Origin: Chloroflexota bacterium
GTDB taxonomy: Bacteria > Chloroflexota > FW602-bin22 > JAMCYS01
Reading direction: 5' to 3'
NCBI GenBank assembly: GCA_021847625.1
Contig: JAJZQK010000168.1
Coordinates: 1 to 6,959, forward strand
Length of the DNA stretch: 6,959 bases
The first letter of the stretch is position 1. Every line of letters begins with the position of its first letter. The notes beneath the pieces are model-generated. The model saw only the letters and a list, made by a program, of their open reading frames with translations. It did not search any database and was not told the origin of the DNA. A program made the translations under genes and the position numbers. Shown piece by piece: positions 5,670-6,959 of the stretch.

Positions 5670-6959
5670 CTAGCTTGCCTGCGATTCAGCCTTTCCCGTC
5701 AGCAGCTTGCCGTGCTGCTCGGCTACCTTGGCGAAGGCGAGGGCGACCTGATCGACGAGCTCGTCGTCGGCGTCGCAGAACGGCGTCGTATAGAGGGTGA
5801 GCTCTTCCTCCGCGCAATATGCCTCCGCGTTCGGGCAGTCGCCTCGGTGATAAGCGATCTGCTGGCCGGAATGGGGGCAATGCCAGGGGCACTCCTTGCC
5901 GTAGAAGACGAACTCCTGACTGCGCGGGCGTAGATGGATGGGCACGTGCACGTAGGTGGCCAGGTCCACCCCTTCCGCCTGCACCGCCGCTAGGTAGGCC
6001 GCCCTCGGCAGCCCGTGCAGCTCCTGGCCGTGGTAGCGAAACGGCATCGTGTAGTAGGTGTGGCTGTCCCGCGGCCGCGGGAAGAGGGGCTCGATACCCG
6101 GTACGTCCGCGAGAGCGGCTGCGAGGCGACCGACCTGCCGGCGGCGCCGCACGTTGTCGGCGTCGAGCCGCGGCAGACGTGTCCGCCCCAGAGCGGCCGC
6201 GTAGGGGTGCATCCGGAAGTTGAAGCCAATGGAATCGAGGTACTTGGCGTTTGGCCGCGCCTCCAGCTCGATAATCTGCCGGCGCGGGTGCATGGCCAGC
6301 ATCAACGCCTGCTGGTAGCGGTCCTCCTCGTCGACAAGGAGCATGCCGCCTTCTAGGGTCGGCAGGTGCTTAGAAGCCTGGAAGCTGAAGCAGCCGAAAT
6401 CGCCGATGCTGCCGACCTTGCGGCCCTCGTAGACCGCGCCGTGGGCCTGGGCGCAGTCCTCGATCACCGCCAGACCGTGCCCGCGGGCAACCTCCATGAT
6501 GGGCGACATCTCCGCCGCCTGCCCGTACATGTGAACGACGACGATGGCCTTCGTGCGGGGCGTGATCTTGCGTTCCACGGCGGCCGGGTCCACGTTGAGG
6601 GTCCGTGGGTCGACGTCGGCGAAGACCGGGATGGCGTTTGCCGCGAGGATGCAGCCGACGGTTGCTCCCCAGGTGTAGGGCGAGACGACTACCTCGTCGC
6701 CCGGCCCCGCTCCCGCGGCCATGACGCCCAGGGTTAGGGCGGCCGTGCCCCCGCTCACCGCGAGGGCGTAGCGGCGTCCCTGGTACGCGGCGAAGTCGCG
6801 CTCGAAGGCGCCGATAACGCCGCCCGGTTCCACTGCCTCGCGCCCGGTGCCCCAGAAGGCCGCGAGCAGGGCCTCGGCGTCCGCGTCGGTCTTGCGCGGC
6901 CAAGTGGGAAAGGGCCTCTGCACCGCCTTCGGGCCGCCAAGGATCGCCAGGTTCTCCGA
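5670..6959 (-). CDS. DegT/DnrJ/EryC1/StrS family PLP-dependent aminotransferase, N-terminus beyond the right edge
   Basis: The frame is open from the window edge to TAG 5670-5672, about 429 codons. The first in-window residues, ENLAILGGPKAVQRPFPTWP, are the usual start of this family. The GTG at 6921-6923 is therefore an internal Val, and the true start lies just outside the window. Counting from that Val: SGGTAAL (57-63) binds the PLP phosphate region, EDCAQAHGA (155-163) carries the Asp156 that contacts the pyridine nitrogen, and FSFQASKHLPTLEGG (179-193) holds Lys185, the Schiff-base lysine. Such enzymes transfer an amino group from Glu or Gln to keto-sugars or keto-cyclitols; the sequence resembles scyllo-inosose-type aminotransferases in general layout. 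The C-terminal part is unusually rich in Cys and His (CPWHCPH at 345-351, then Cys363, 370, 383). Substrate unknown; no sugar pathway genes are visible. A terminator follows. Confidence 0.92.
   Translation of the reverse strand, partial: SENLAILGGPKAVQRPFPTWPRKTDADAEALLAAFWGTGREAVEPGGVIGAFERDFAAYQGRRYALAVSGGTAALTLGVMAAGAGPGDEVVVSPYTWGATVGCILAANAIPVFADVDPRTLNVDPAAVERKITPRTKAIVVVHMYGQAAEMSPIMEVARGHGLAVIEDCAQAHGAVYEGRKVGSIGDFGCFSFQASKHLPTLEGGMLLVDEEDRYQQALMLAMHPRRQIIELEARPNAKYLDSIGFNFRMHPYAAALGRTRLPRLDADNVRRRRQVGRLAAALADVPGIEPLFPRPRDSHTYYTMPFRYHGQELHGLPRAAYLAAVQAEGVDLATYVHVPIHLRPRSQEFVFYGKECPWHCPHSGQQIAYHRGDCPNAEAYCAEEELTLYTTPFCDADDELVDQVALAFAKVAEQHGKLLTGKAESQAS

Overview
This is a GC-rich bacterial window. 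It has five well-supported genes or gene parts (an endonuclease III, a PhzF-family protein, a MarR/MFS pair and a DegT-type aminotransferase) and two weaker or damaged ones. It also holds one gene that ordinary ORF calling splits in two. GTG and TTG starts and a glycine/alanine/proline-rich protein style fit a high-GC free-living bacterium. I lean weakly towards Chloroflexota or a similar environmental lineage, but nothing in the window proves it.

The most interesting object lies on the minus strand at 275-1075. It is a lipoprotein with a DsbA-like thioredoxin fold. Its reading frame is interrupted by one TGA (728-730), exactly where the first cysteine of the CPYC active site should be. The frame continues without a shift through the rest of the fold. 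About 14 nt after the TGA is a compact hairpin whose spacing and shape resemble a bacterial SECIS element. The simplest reading is one 266-residue, membrane-anchored selenoprotein with a Sec-Pro-Tyr-Cys active site. TGA also ends several other genes here, so it is still a normal stop codon in this genome.

Layout from left to right: a C-terminal-type fragment of a plasmid pRiA4b ORF-3-like protein (minus, runs off the left edge); the candidate selenoprotein (minus); a poorly conserved helical protein that may descend from a ferritin-like DUF892/YciE ancestor (minus); endonuclease III (plus); an intergenic region with three strong hairpins, one terminator-like; a PhzF-family gene with a TTG start (plus). 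Convergent with phzF is a two-gene minus-strand unit, a MarR regulator overlapping an MFS drug-type exporter, with a good sigma70-type promoter. Furthest right is a DegT/DnrJ/EryC1 PLP aminotransferase (minus) that runs off the right edge and has its own terminator.

The MarR and MFS genes look like a self-regulated efflux operon. The Dsb-type lipoprotein would work outside the cytoplasmic membrane on thiol/disulfide chemistry. Nth repairs oxidised pyrimidines. PhzF and the aminotransferase are metabolic enzymes whose substrates cannot be read from this window. I see no mobile element, CRISPR array, tRNA or rRNA.
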